A DNA stretch of 39,261 bases from a virus. The position numbers and the translations under genes were made by a program. This document shows, piece by piece, positions 24,773-32,477 of the stretch. The notes beneath the pieces were generated by a model. It saw only the letters and a program-made list of their open reading frames with translations, was not told the origin of the DNA and searched no databases. The stretch is from positions 1 through 39,261 of the IMG/VR virus record IMGVR_UViG_3300028569_000077, one strand, 5' to 3'. The stretch's first letter is position 1. The number at the start of each line of letters is the position of its first letter.

Positions 24773-26061
24773 TGAATATATTTTTTTAAAAATGTATTGC
24801 AAAAGTAACGAAAGCAATCTAAGAAATCGGCTCTTTGCTCAATTATTTTTCTATTACTCTTTATAATTTCTCCATCAGGACCACAAGCAACCTTTAAACA
24901 ATCTGTTATAAACCCCTTGCATGTTGGGCTTATTAGTACATTTAACTTGCGAAGTATTTGATTGCAATCTGCGCGAGAGTTTGAATGTTTCGGATTTGCT
25001 TTTACCTCAAATTGTGTTTTACTTAGTCCCAGTTCGCGCATAATCTGAATGTAAAGAGATGCATTATCGCGCTGGCTAATTTCACCCCTATTACCCATCG
25101 CATCACCTGTTATTCTTAACTTTGCTTTAGTAATTCCTTCGCGCTCCAATATCTTTCTAATTGTTTCGCACATCTTACCAATGTTTCCATTTTCAATACT
25201 TACTTCTTCTAATATCCAAGCATTTCTTACGTGTTCTTGCGCTAATATTGCACAAAATGGGTTTAAGTTAAAGTCAATTGATATAATTAATGGTAAGTGT
25301 ACATTATACTTTAAAGGCAATGGTGCAACGTGCTTTTGCTCGTCGAAATCATCTAAAAATGGATTGTCAACGGGAACATCAACATTCCAATCACCTTCAA
25401 CAAACTGCTGGTATTTATGCGGCGGCATATTTTTAAGTGATTCCAAATAGTCCTCAGTTACATAAGGATTGTCAGTAATCTTTGAAGGAATGTAAAGCCA
25501 TTTATTAGGAAGCGTTCCATTAATATATTTATCGTAAACTTCCTTTTTAACCCAATTCTTTGATGGGTTGCATGTTGCCATAATTATTGGCTTTGGCCGT
25601 GGATTCGATTCCCATCTACCAATCCTACCAAATGAAATTTGTAAAGTATCAAGATTGCATTCGTTTATTTCCTCAAACAAGAATCCAGAAACCTCTAAAC
25701 CTTTCAACCAATTCAGTTCTTTATCGTTGTTGTAATTTTCACCCTTAAAAAGTATTTCACTGCCATTTGTATGAACATAATGAAACGGGCTTTCAAATAA
25801 TCGCCCTGGCGGATTCAACTTTCTAAATGATGGAATTGTGGTTGATCTAATCTTTTCCATATCTTCCCTCACAACGCACCATCTTGATTTAGGAAATAAC
25901 TTACACATTATAAGCAGTGCAGTTAGTCCCCAAAAAGTCTTACCACCACCCATTGCCCCACCAAATAAAATAAAGGTGTATTTTTCTGAAGCAATAGCAT
26001 CCATCGCTTCACACTGCTTTGGTGAAAGAGTTATGAAATTGGTATTTGCTTGTCTCCCCAA
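24769..26061 (-). CDS. terL: Terminase large subunit
   Basis: A 430-residue DNA-packaging motor. The N-terminus has the adenine-binding motif LSPKQ (residues 12-16). Walker A is GGAMGGGKT (34-42), Walker B GFLFEE (126-131), and the coupling motif MATCNPS lies at 161-167. The RNase H-like nuclease domain shows acidic D263 (SIDFNLNP), D320 (ITGDAMGN) and a C-terminal FLDCFRYF. The only start that retains the adenine motif is the TTG at 26061, which overlaps the small-terminase end by 31 bases. It cleaves concatemers and pumps DNA through the portal. Confidence 0.95.
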   Translation of the reverse strand: MGRQANTNFITLSPKQCEAMDAIASEKYTFILFGGAMGGGKTFWGLTALLIMCKLFPKSRWCVVREDMEKIRSTTIPSFRKLNPPGRLFESPFHYVHTNGSEILFKGENYNNDKELNWLKGLEVSGFLFEEINECNLDTLQISFGRIGRWESNPRPKPIIMATCNPSKNWVKKEVYDKYINGTLPNKWLYIPSKITDNPYVTEDYLESLKNMPPHKYQQFVEGDWNVDVPVDNPFLDDFDEQKHVAPLPLKYNVHLPLIISIDFNLNPFCAILAQEHVRNAWILEEVSIENGNIGKMCETIRKILEREGITKAKLRITGDAMGNRGEISQRDNASLYIQIMRELGLSKTQFEVKANPKHSNSRADCNQILRKLNVLISPTCKGFITDCLKVACGPDGEIIKSNRKIIEQRADFLDCFRYFCNTFLKKYIQ

Positions 26062-26492
26062 TTTATTACTTGGTTAATTTTTTCGCCTCCACTTGTTACA
26101 TCGGACTGCTCTTTTAGTCCTAAATCGCGAGCGATAATATTTGGATTTAAAAAGCCAGCAGCGGCTCCAGAAAATTTTTGTTCGTAGATGATTTTGCCAA
26201 TACGTGCTATGACTTGGGAAAATTCTTTGTAATCAGGGTTTTTTTTATACTCTCTTAAACTTTCAACTCCTAGAAATAATTCAAGACCATCCCAAGTAAA
26301 AGGTCGCATCTTTGGAATATAAACTTCTTTAGCATCTTTACCTCTAAAATCAACTTCAATAAATGGATTATCAATGCACCATTGAAAGTATTTTAAAGAT
26401 TCTTCCAATAATATTTCTGGAGAAGAGAAAATCTTATCTCTTCCATGCTTTGACCTATTCTTCCAAAATTCATTTCCTTTAGGTGCTGACAT
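26031..26492 (-). CDS. terS: Terminase small subunit (P22 gp3-like DNA-packaging protein)
   Basis: A 153-residue protein upstream of and overlapping terL. It contains EILLEESLKYFQWCIDNPF, a MRPFTWDGLELFLGV segment and a C-terminal IGKIIYEQKFSGAAAGFLN, the pattern of P22 gp3-type small terminases that recognise the packaging site. A promoter box (TAAATTTG at 26497-26504) ends 4 bases before the ATG, so the transcript may be leaderless. Confidence 0.85.
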   Translation of the reverse strand: MSAPKGNEFWKNRSKHGRDKIFSSPEILLEESLKYFQWCIDNPFIEVDFRGKDAKEVYIPKMRPFTWDGLELFLGVESLREYKKNPDYKEFSQVIARIGKIIYEQKFSGAAAGFLNPNIIARDLGLKEQSDVTSGGEKINQVINWGDKQIPIS

Positions 26493-26496
26493 ACCG

Positions 26497-26504
26497 CAAA
26501 TTTA
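26497..26504 (-). promoter_or_regulatory. Near-leaderless promoter -7 box (TAAATTTG) for the terminase operon
   Basis: TAAATTTG on the minus strand ends 4 bases before the terS ATG. A second candidate (TATCTTTG, plus 26571-26578) lies upstream of the terminator hairpin at 26517-26546 and would place that hairpin in the leader. Confidence 0.5.
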
Positions 26505-26506
26505 CA

Positions 26507-26546
26507 TAAAAAAATAATGCGCAGAACCAATCACGAAACTGCGCAT
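26507..26546 (-). terminator. Rho-independent terminator between the small gene at 26625 and terS
   Basis: A perfect 8-bp stem ATGCGCAG/CTGCGCAT (26517-26524 with 26539-26546) has a 14-base loop. On the minus strand it is followed by TATTTTTTT. It ends the replication-arm transcript before the packaging operon. The gap 26547-26624 shows only the second promoter candidate at 26571. Confidence 0.85.
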
Positions 26547-26624
26547 TTAATTTAAACCTCAACTATGAGGCAAAGATAATAATAAAAAACAATAAGATTC
26601 AATAGTTACCATACAAAACAACAA

Positions 26625-26855
26625 TTAAGACTGCGACAAAGCAATCAATCTACTATGAAGCATTTCAATCGTGGAACCCGTCTCACAATTCTTAATCGTA
26701 TGAATATGCGGTTTAACATTTGTTGCCAAAATTTCAAAATTTTTGCCACCGTGCGAAAAATAAGCTGATTCCATACCCAACATACTTATTTGCTCAGATA
26801 ATGGTTTGTAGGGCTTGGTTGGTAGTTTGTGGGGGCGTTGATTAGTTGCTGCCAT
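26625..26855 (-). CDS. Small hypothetical protein
   Basis: A 76-residue protein with a basic, Pro-rich N-terminus (NQRPHKLPTKPYKPLSEQ) and a C-terminal helix (TIEMLHSRLIALSQS). Its ATG overlaps the end of the VRR-NUC gene by 14 bases, so it is probably translated from the same message. The transcript stops at the hairpin 26517-26546. No family is recognised. Confidence 0.6.
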   Translation of the reverse strand: MAATNQRPHKLPTKPYKPLSEQISMLGMESAYFSHGGKNFEILATNVKPHIHTIKNCETGSTIEMLHSRLIALSQS

Positions 26856-27192
26856 TTGATATTAAATTATTAATAATATATTGAAAAGTAGCGAAATCAC
26901 GCACGATGTTGACTTTTGCACCTTGATACTCCATTTTTGCTAACCACAATTCTTGAGCAGGTGACAACCTACCAATTTCTGTTTTAAGTTCAAATAGGTG
27001 TAGGTTGCCATTATAATAAAAATGCAAATCAGCAACCCCTGCAACAACTCCCATTGCTTTAAGTTTATTTGCCTCATGTGCGTTTCTATTCCCACCGTTC
27101 GGAACGTGCCACAATAACCCTCGCAAATCAGGATAAGTATTATGAAACCATTGGAAGCAATCGGATTGTAATCGGTCTTCGGATAAGTTCAT
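26842..27192 (-). CDS. VRR-NUC domain nuclease
   Basis: A 116-residue protein. The ATG at 27192 (MNLSEDRLQSDCFQWFHNTY) is preferred to a TTG 6 bases upstream. The nuclease core shows GVADLHF, the catalytic FELKT motif (ExK) and a following SPAQ, as in VRR-NUC enzymes of phages, usually structure-specific endonucleases. It is the first gene after the origin-like region. Its -7 box TATATTTG overlaps the start, so the mRNA is probably leaderless. Confidence 0.85.
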   Translation of the reverse strand: MNLSEDRLQSDCFQWFHNTYPDLRGLLWHVPNGGNRNAHEANKLKAMGVVAGVADLHFYYNGNLHLFELKTEIGRLSPAQELWLAKMEYQGAKVNIVRDFATFQYIINNLISNGSN

Positions 27193-27195
27193 GGG

Positions 27196-27203
27196 CAAAT
27201 ATA
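27196..27203 (-). promoter_or_regulatory. Leaderless promoter -7 box (TATATTTG) for the VRR-NUC gene
   Basis: TATATTTG ends 3 bases before the ATG at 27192. A TTTG lies 21 bases upstream (plus-strand CAAA 27225-27228), close to the expected -33 spacing. Confidence 0.6.
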
Positions 27204-27250
27204 AAAATATTATTTAATTGAAAACAAATAATAATAGTTTTTAATTTTTT

Positions 27251-27513
27251 GTCAGATAGGACAGATGTATTTTTATCTGTCAAAAGCTATCTTCTTAGAG
27301 CATCAACGTTTTTAGCCGATTTTTTGACAGATGACAGATAATTTGCATTTTGACTCTGTTATATAGAAATAACATTGTAAAAATAGGGCTATAAATAAAT
27401 ATATTTTTCTATATACTTTTTTATAAAAAAATCTGTCATCTGTCAAAAGTACTACTATATCCTTACTTATAGTAGGCGTTCAGCTTTTGACAGATTTTTT
27501 TTATCTGTCAAAT
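27251..27513. other. Candidate replication origin: repeated ATCTGTCAAAAG motifs in both orientations with an AT-rich core
   Basis: The 12-mer ATCTGTCAAAAG, or its complement, is found at 27275-27286 (+), 27322-27332 (-, 11 of 12), 27438-27449 (+) and 27484-27495 (-). Partial copies occur at 27251, 27261, 27333, 27431 and 27503. The units at 27438 and 27484 are outer arms of an inverted repeat whose inner arms are CTACTATA/TATAGTAG (27452-27459 and 27468-27475). Between the clusters (27360-27430) the DNA is almost pure A/T. It lies in the longest non-coding gap of the window, next to the primase-helicase gene. Confidence 0.5.
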
Positions 27514-27596
27514 CTGCCAAGATGTAATATTGTTTACTAATTTAGATATAAAGCACGTTTAAGTAAAGATTGATGGCAATTTTTAAAAATTCAAAT

Positions 27597-27614
27597 TGTT
27601 TGTACGTACAAACA
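27597..27614. promoter_or_regulatory. Perfect 18-bp palindrome, possible operator
   Basis: TGTTTGTACGTACAAACA is an exact palindrome lying between the repeat region and the terminator of the primase gene. Its length and symmetry are those of a dimeric-protein binding site. Confidence 0.5.
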
Positions 27615-27619
27615 TTGTA

Positions 27620-27651
27620 AAAATAAAAAACCCGCAAAAGTATGCAGGTTT
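27620..27651 (-). terminator. Rho-independent terminator after the primase-helicase gene
   Basis: On the minus strand AAACC.TGC and GCA.GGTTT-type arms (27628-27636 with 27643-27651, one internal mismatch) enclose a 6-base loop. They are followed by TTTTTTATTTTT. It ends the transcript coming from the gene whose stop is at 27676. Confidence 0.7.
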
Positions 27652-27675
27652 GTTTTAATGGTCGGGTGTTTAATA

Positions 27676-29862
27676 TTAAAATGGCAAATCTTCGCTTAAG
27701 TCTGGAAAATGTTTCGGCTCAATTCCAACTAATAATTGTGATGTTGTTTGAGATGTTGAAAGAGGGTAACAATAATAAACTCTACTGCCTTTTTTATCCT
27801 TTACCTGCTTGTATCCTAACCGCTTCAATTCCATTCCAAGAATTTTTGTATTGATTTTCTGCCTTGTTTCAGCCTCAAAATAGACTGCAAAATCAGTCGC
27901 GGTCATTGGTGTGCCTTTTTCCTCTGTTGTTGGGGCAAAATACTTTTGAAGTAATTCACATGCTGAGGTTGGAGCCATGTACAGATAATCATACTTATTT
28001 AGGTAATCCAGTTCGCTTGATTTTCTTTCATATTCAAATCCGCTTTTATATAAATTGTAAGCCTCCATAAGTAGCGCCGTTTTATCAACACTATTGTAAA
28101 TTTCCCAATCGTAACCTTGAAAATCAATTATAATGTAGCGGCTATTACCTGTCAAATCTTTTAAAATATCGTCCTCGTTAGTAGTTCCACAAAGCATTGC
28201 AAGGCGAGGTAATGTAACATTTCCTTCTCCGTAAGGCTTACGCAATGTAAACTCCTCTTTTGAAGATATTGACTTTTGGTGCTCAACATCTTTTTTTGAT
28301 TTGTTGCCGCACTCATCGTCCATTACAACAATTTTTTGACTCATCAAAATTTCAAAATCTGTGTCTTTCATTCCCGATGACACCTCAGCGTAATATGATT
28401 TTAATTCTTTAGTCCATAGCCGCCTCCAAAACTCTGTTTTACCTGTTACTTGCTTAGAATAAAGAATTACAATGAAAGGCGAATGATGCCCATGAATTGA
28501 AGCTATTACACCTACAATCCATTTAGTAAAGAAATATTCCGCGTGTGCACTATCAATTGTTTTAATTGAAGAAATTAGTTTTTTAATGTGACCTGTTGAA
28601 TTATGATGTTTGTTTTGTTCAAAAAAATCTAAAAGCGGATTGTACTCCTGGATAAAATCTGAATTTAAAAGCAACTTAAAAAGCCTTTCTTCGGCCTTTT
28701 GAATTACCTTTTTCATTTTCAAAAATATACTGTTTACTTGTATTGCTTCCTGCTTTTTGCCGCTATCCTCAATATATTGGGTGATGTAATTACGTTTTAA
28801 ATCGTAGTTACCACGTATGAACATTTCCATTTGCGAAACAATATCAAGCTGATCCGATGGGTTTGCCGAAGATTTATTTATTGCCTCAATTTTTTCTGCA
28901 TCAATGTCAATATCTTCAAACTTTTTGAGGTTGGTTGCGATTTGTGATGGAGAAAGGGCGGCGGCTTTACCTTGCTTCGCAGCTTGAATAATTTTTCTTG
29001 TGCGGGGCGAGTGTATTTCAATTCCCGCCGACTTAGCGTAATAGTAAAATGTTGCAATTGTAACAATGTTTGAAGCGCGGTGGCGAATCATTGCATCGTA
29101 CTGCTTATCGCAAATTGCAGAATCATACTTTATTGAGTATTGAGAAACTAAGTGGAAGTATTCGCGCCCGCTTTCATTAAATTGATGTACAAATGAAAAT
29201 CCTATCCTTAACCATTCATGGTAATTATCGCAAAGGTTAATGCGGTTGGCGGTTATCTGTGATAGTATAGATTTAAAATCATCATCAAGAAAAACAACAT
29301 TTTCAATCTTTCGCGGCGGCTTTGCAGTTGGATATTGAGTAAACTTTTCTGCATAAGGGTTAATGTAAAGTTCAGGGTCGTAAGAAACAAAACGCGCCCT
29401 AGATTGATTAACCGATGTAGGGTCAATTATGATATTGTAATTCTTAAATAAATATTCAGAAATTCCGTTAAAAGAATCTCGATGTTTTGCAGGGGCAATC
29501 TTAAATATTGCACAAAGGCCACGTCCAGAAATTGAAGCAAAAAGCGCGTAAACATATTTGTCAGATTGCAAAATTCTGCGCTGAGCATTAAAATTAGTAA
29601 TTTCATCAATATCAATTCCAATGTAACCACTGTGTTTTTCAATTGCCTCGTCTTTTCGCTCTTTAAATGCCCCGCTAATTGTAACCGCTATCGCTTTCTT
29701 TTTAGCTTCGTTCCTAATTTCCTTATCTCCAATTGCTCTAATTGGCAACACAATATCTTGCCAGCGTCCATTTTTAACTGATTCTAAAAATAAATCAATT
29801 GCAATAGTTTCTGTTGACTTGGTGTCTTTTGCTCCATTATAAATCGAAATCATTGCAGCCAT
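27676..29862 (-). CDS. Primase-helicase: BT4734-like primase domain fused to VirE-type ATPase
   Basis: A 728-residue replication protein. Residues 1-170 form a BT4734-like domain with catalytic GIDIDEI (82-88), SGRGLCAIFKI (112-122) and RARFVSYDP (155-163). Residues 210-285 resemble a primase C-terminal (PriCT) domain (YHEWLRIGFSFVHQF). The VirE-type ATPase has Walker A SKQVTGKT (469-476), Walker B IVVMDDE (511-517), sensor AMLCGTTNE (555-563) and an Arg finger region TGNSRYIIID. The C-terminus is SEDLPF, like an SSB acidic tip. Start overlaps the helicase gene end by 13 bases. It probably primes and unwinds DNA at the adjacent origin-like region. Confidence 0.9.
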   Translation of the reverse strand: MAAMISIYNGAKDTKSTETIAIDLFLESVKNGRWQDIVLPIRAIGDKEIRNEAKKKAIAVTISGAFKERKDEAIEKHSGYIGIDIDEITNFNAQRRILQSDKYVYALFASISGRGLCAIFKIAPAKHRDSFNGISEYLFKNYNIIIDPTSVNQSRARFVSYDPELYINPYAEKFTQYPTAKPPRKIENVVFLDDDFKSILSQITANRINLCDNYHEWLRIGFSFVHQFNESGREYFHLVSQYSIKYDSAICDKQYDAMIRHRASNIVTIATFYYYAKSAGIEIHSPRTRKIIQAAKQGKAAALSPSQIATNLKKFEDIDIDAEKIEAINKSSANPSDQLDIVSQMEMFIRGNYDLKRNYITQYIEDSGKKQEAIQVNSIFLKMKKVIQKAEERLFKLLLNSDFIQEYNPLLDFFEQNKHHNSTGHIKKLISSIKTIDSAHAEYFFTKWIVGVIASIHGHHSPFIVILYSKQVTGKTEFWRRLWTKELKSYYAEVSSGMKDTDFEILMSQKIVVMDDECGNKSKKDVEHQKSISSKEEFTLRKPYGEGNVTLPRLAMLCGTTNEDDILKDLTGNSRYIIIDFQGYDWEIYNSVDKTALLMEAYNLYKSGFEYERKSSELDYLNKYDYLYMAPTSACELLQKYFAPTTEEKGTPMTATDFAVYFEAETRQKINTKILGMELKRLGYKQVKDKKGSRVYYCYPLSTSQTTSQLLVGIEPKHFPDLSEDLPF

Positions 29863-31412
29863 GTCGGGAGTATATTAGTGATTGGTTGGAGTGTAGTTAG
29901 TTGTGGTTGTAAATTTTGGGTTGGCGGTGTGGCTTGCAATTTACTAATTTCTGCTTCAATAAATTCCTTTATAAGTTTTTTGTGAAATGGGTTATACTTT
30001 TTACCTTTCGCTTCGCACCATTTACGGGCTTCCAAAACATAAGTTTGTTCAATTGTACTTTGGCTAGTACCTTTCGGCGCATTCTTAATTAACCGCTTAC
30101 CAATTTCATAAAAACTTGCATATTCTTTATATCCTTTATTATTTGCTGAGGTAATAAGGCGCGATACATCAATTCCTTTTGTAAGCACCCTATATTCTTC
30201 ACTTACCAATACTTCTTCAGCAACTTTTTTTGCAGGGTAGTGATACCCGCAATATTTACAATCATTTGATTGTGATGAAATAATTGCTTCACATTGTGGG
30301 CAAGATTTACAAGGTGCAACCCCCACTGTTTTACGTGCCGTAGGAGGATTTTCAAAAATATCTATCCAATCTCTATCGTCCGACCAATCACCTAAGTTTA
30401 CGGCGTTGGCTCCCATGTCAATTGCAATAAACTCATTTTTACCTTCGCAAACTCTTCCACCTCTACCCATTATCTGCAGCCAAAGAGATAATGACATTAT
30501 GGAGCGATTAACAATAAGCCCCATAACCGTTTTTTCATCGAAGCCTTTTGTCATTTTACCGACGCTGCAAAGTATCGCATCAGGTGTGTGCTTTAACCAT
30601 TCAAGTATTTTTTCATATTCTGTTTTACTTACGCTTACAGCATCAACGTGCTTGCAATTATAACCTGCTGCTTTAAAATGTCTGCAGACTTCAATCGAAT
30701 GCGAAACATTACAATTAAATACTAAAGTCTTTTTGTGTTTTAAAAATTTCTCATAATACTTTAAAGTTGACTTAACGTGTTTTGCTTTTGAAAACTCATT
30801 ACCCATTAACCTATCATTAAATTCACCTCCCTTTGTTGCTAATTCATTTCTATCAACAATGTCTTTAGGTGCAATAGTAATATTTTGGCAAAGTGCTTTT
30901 TTTTCAATAAGTTCTTTTATCTGAGGACCAACAATAATATGCTGATAAATATCTTTTAAAGGTTGTTTCTTATTTGCCGATAATGGTGTGGCTGTAAATC
31001 CAAGTAATTTTACCCCTTGAGTAAATGTATGAGCCTTATGCAAAGTTGCAATATGACATTCATCAATTATTCCAAGTCCTATATTGGATGGCATACGTTT
31101 ACCAACACTATTTATCATTGCAACATAAACGCGCGCTTTTGGTACACGCTTCATTCCTGCAAAAATAAATTGAGCAGAAATACCATACCATTCAAATAAA
31201 GTGTTTCTAGTTTGTTTTGCTAAATCTTCAGAATCAACATAAATGATTACATCTGCATTTGACTTTTGAATAAACCGATAAGCAATTGCACTAAACATTA
31301 CTGTCTTACCTGCAGCAGTTGCCGCTTGAATAAGTATTTTATCGTAATACAGAGTTGCTCTTATCGCTTCATTTACAAGATAAAGCTGATAATCGTATAG
31401 TTGTTTTTTCAA
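29850..31412 (-). CDS. DEAD/DEAH-box (SF2) helicase with C-terminal zinc ribbon
   Basis: A 520-residue protein. Helicase motifs: AATAAGKT (residues 30-37), DECH (117-120), TATP (140-143), QIMGRGGR (313-320). A Cys cluster follows, C368-x2-C371-x2-C374 and C385-x2-C388, as in UvsW/RecQ-like phage helicases and type III restriction-like helicases. The only plausible start is a TTG at 31412, about 20 bases after the tRNA-like element. It likely works in replication or recombination, next to SSB and the primase-helicase. Confidence 0.9.
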   Translation of the reverse strand: MKKQLYDYQLYLVNEAIRATLYYDKILIQAATAAGKTVMFSAIAYRFIQKSNADVIIYVDSEDLAKQTRNTLFEWYGISAQFIFAGMKRVPKARVYVAMINSVGKRMPSNIGLGIIDECHIATLHKAHTFTQGVKLLGFTATPLSANKKQPLKDIYQHIIVGPQIKELIEKKALCQNITIAPKDIVDRNELATKGGEFNDRLMGNEFSKAKHVKSTLKYYEKFLKHKKTLVFNCNVSHSIEVCRHFKAAGYNCKHVDAVSVSKTEYEKILEWLKHTPDAILCSVGKMTKGFDEKTVMGLIVNRSIMSLSLWLQIMGRGGRVCEGKNEFIAIDMGANAVNLGDWSDDRDWIDIFENPPTARKTVGVAPCKSCPQCEAIISSQSNDCKYCGYHYPAKKVAEEVLVSEEYRVLTKGIDVSRLITSANNKGYKEYASFYEIGKRLIKNAPKGTSQSTIEQTYVLEARKWCEAKGKKYNPFHKKLIKEFIEAEISKLQATPPTQNLQPQLTTLQPITNILPTWLQ

Positions 31413-31431
31413 TGTGATTGGTTTTTTTTAG

Positions 31432-31538
31432 CAAAGTGGGCAGGATTTGAACCTACATTCTAACGGATGCGTTTCGATATGCTTCCGCACGGGCTATATC
31501 TGCCCTCTCATTCTACCTATATGAGATTGAACCACTTT
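31432..31538 (-). tRNA. tRNA-like element (non-canonical; anticodon not assignable)
   Basis: On the minus strand a perfect 7-bp acceptor stem AAAGTGG/CCACTTT is followed by discriminator G. A 5-bp T-stem with loop TTCAAAT lies immediately beside it (GTAGGTTCAAATCCTGC). A D-like arm has GGTAGA and a TCTCAT/ATGAGA stem. The central part does not fold canonically: a GGGC-AGATATA-GCCC hairpin lacks U33, and a second hairpin (CGGAAGC/GCATCCG with one mismatch) makes the RNA 107 nt long. It may be a degenerate tRNA, a tRNA with an insertion, or a tRNA mimic. It sits between the SSB and helicase genes. Confidence 0.45.
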
Positions 31539-31548
31539 GTTTTTTTAA

Positions 31549-31869
31549 TTAAAAAGGTAAATCATCCTCCACATTTGCGGCTGTTGGTGCTTGGTAATTT
31601 TTGCTAGGGGCTGCGGCTTGCGACTGCGTTCCTGCACGTTTACCATTTCCAATATACACTTTACCTTCTAATTCTCTAAAATCCTTTTTTGAATTCAATT
31701 GAAGAGAGACATTGTTGCCATATTGGTCGACATCATCATTGCTCCAAATTGTAAGATTAACATAAGTTTTTTTGTTTGCATGAACTGTAAAAGCAGAGTG
31801 ATTAGGGTTTTCTTTAAATACTTCCCTTAACTTACTTAATTCAATTGATACATTTGCGAATAGTGCCAT
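31549..31869 (-). CDS. ssb: Single-stranded DNA-binding protein
   Basis: A 106-residue protein. Beta-rich core (FTVHANKKTYVNLTIWSNDD, KVYIGNGK) fits an OB-fold. A Gln/Ala/Pro-rich linker precedes the acidic tip NVEDDLPF, the hallmark by which SSB recruits partner proteins. It is shorter than bacterial SSB and diverged in the core, so T7 gp2.5-like or other OB-fold proteins are alternatives. It is located between the recombination nuclease and the helicase. Confidence 0.7.
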   Translation of the reverse strand: MALFANVSIELSKLREVFKENPNHSAFTVHANKKTYVNLTIWSNDDVDQYGNNVSLQLNSKKDFRELEGKVYIGNGKRAGTQSQAAAPSKNYQAPTAANVEDDLPF

Positions 31870-31898
31870 TTTATTTTTATTTTATTGGTTTATATTAA

Positions 31899-32477
31899 TT
31901 ATTGTACGCATGGTGCCCCATACTTAGTTATTACATACTTCCACCAATCTTTATTAGGTGAAAACATTTGATGTTCAATATTATCTTTCTTTAGTGATTT
32001 ATTGTAAGAAAGTAGTAATATATTGTTGATTGATGTTGCAATTGCGTAACCGCTTAACTGCCTTTCGTATCCAAATCGCTCAACGGCTGGCTTTAATGTT
32101 CCAGCCAAAACTTTTAAGTCAATTATCAGTTTGCCTTTATAAAGTAAATCAGCGCGGCCTTTGTACTGCATTTGCATACCGTTACATTCCATTTTACAAG
32201 TAAACGCAACTTCTTTTTCAAGAAATTTAATTGCGGGTCCTAGAAACTTCTTCAATTCACCTCCAATTTTAGTAACAATTGAATAATCTACTTGGTCATA
32301 TTTATGAGGCTCAAGTAAAAAGTTGTGAACGCGGGTTCCAAGTTTCATTCCTTCGGATGGTACGATTGCTATTCCAGATTCCAACATTTTAATTCCTGAG
32401 AATGAATACCCCTTAATATCGAGGTATTCATCAAAATCTAAATCGGAGTAGTATTTTAAATTGCTAACACGTATCAT
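31899..32477 (-). CDS. PD-(D/E)XK exonuclease (RecB-like, phage recombination nuclease)
   Basis: A 192-residue protein. The RecB-nuclease motifs are complete: GTRVH (47-51), GRAD (107-110), IIDLK (118-122) and RQLSGY (139-144, the QxxxY motif). These form the two-metal site of lambda-exonuclease-like enzymes. Its ATG overlaps the preceding stop (ATGA). With the Rad52-like annealing protein two genes upstream, it probably makes the 3' single strands that the annealing protein binds. Confidence 0.9.
   Translation of the reverse strand: MIRVSNLKYYSDLDFDEYLDIKGYSFSGIKMLESGIAIVPSEGMKLGTRVHNFLLEPHKYDQVDYSIVTKIGGELKKFLGPAIKFLEKEVAFTCKMECNGMQMQYKGRADLLYKGKLIIDLKVLAGTLKPAVERFGYERQLSGYAIATSINNILLLSYNKSLKKDNIEHQMFSPNKDWWKYVITKYGAPCVQ

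Noticed and set aside
31432-31538. Ordinary functional tRNA with assignable amino acid
   Set aside because: Acceptor and T-arm fit, but no 7-base anticodon loop with U33 on a 5-bp stem could be placed, and the length is 107 nt.
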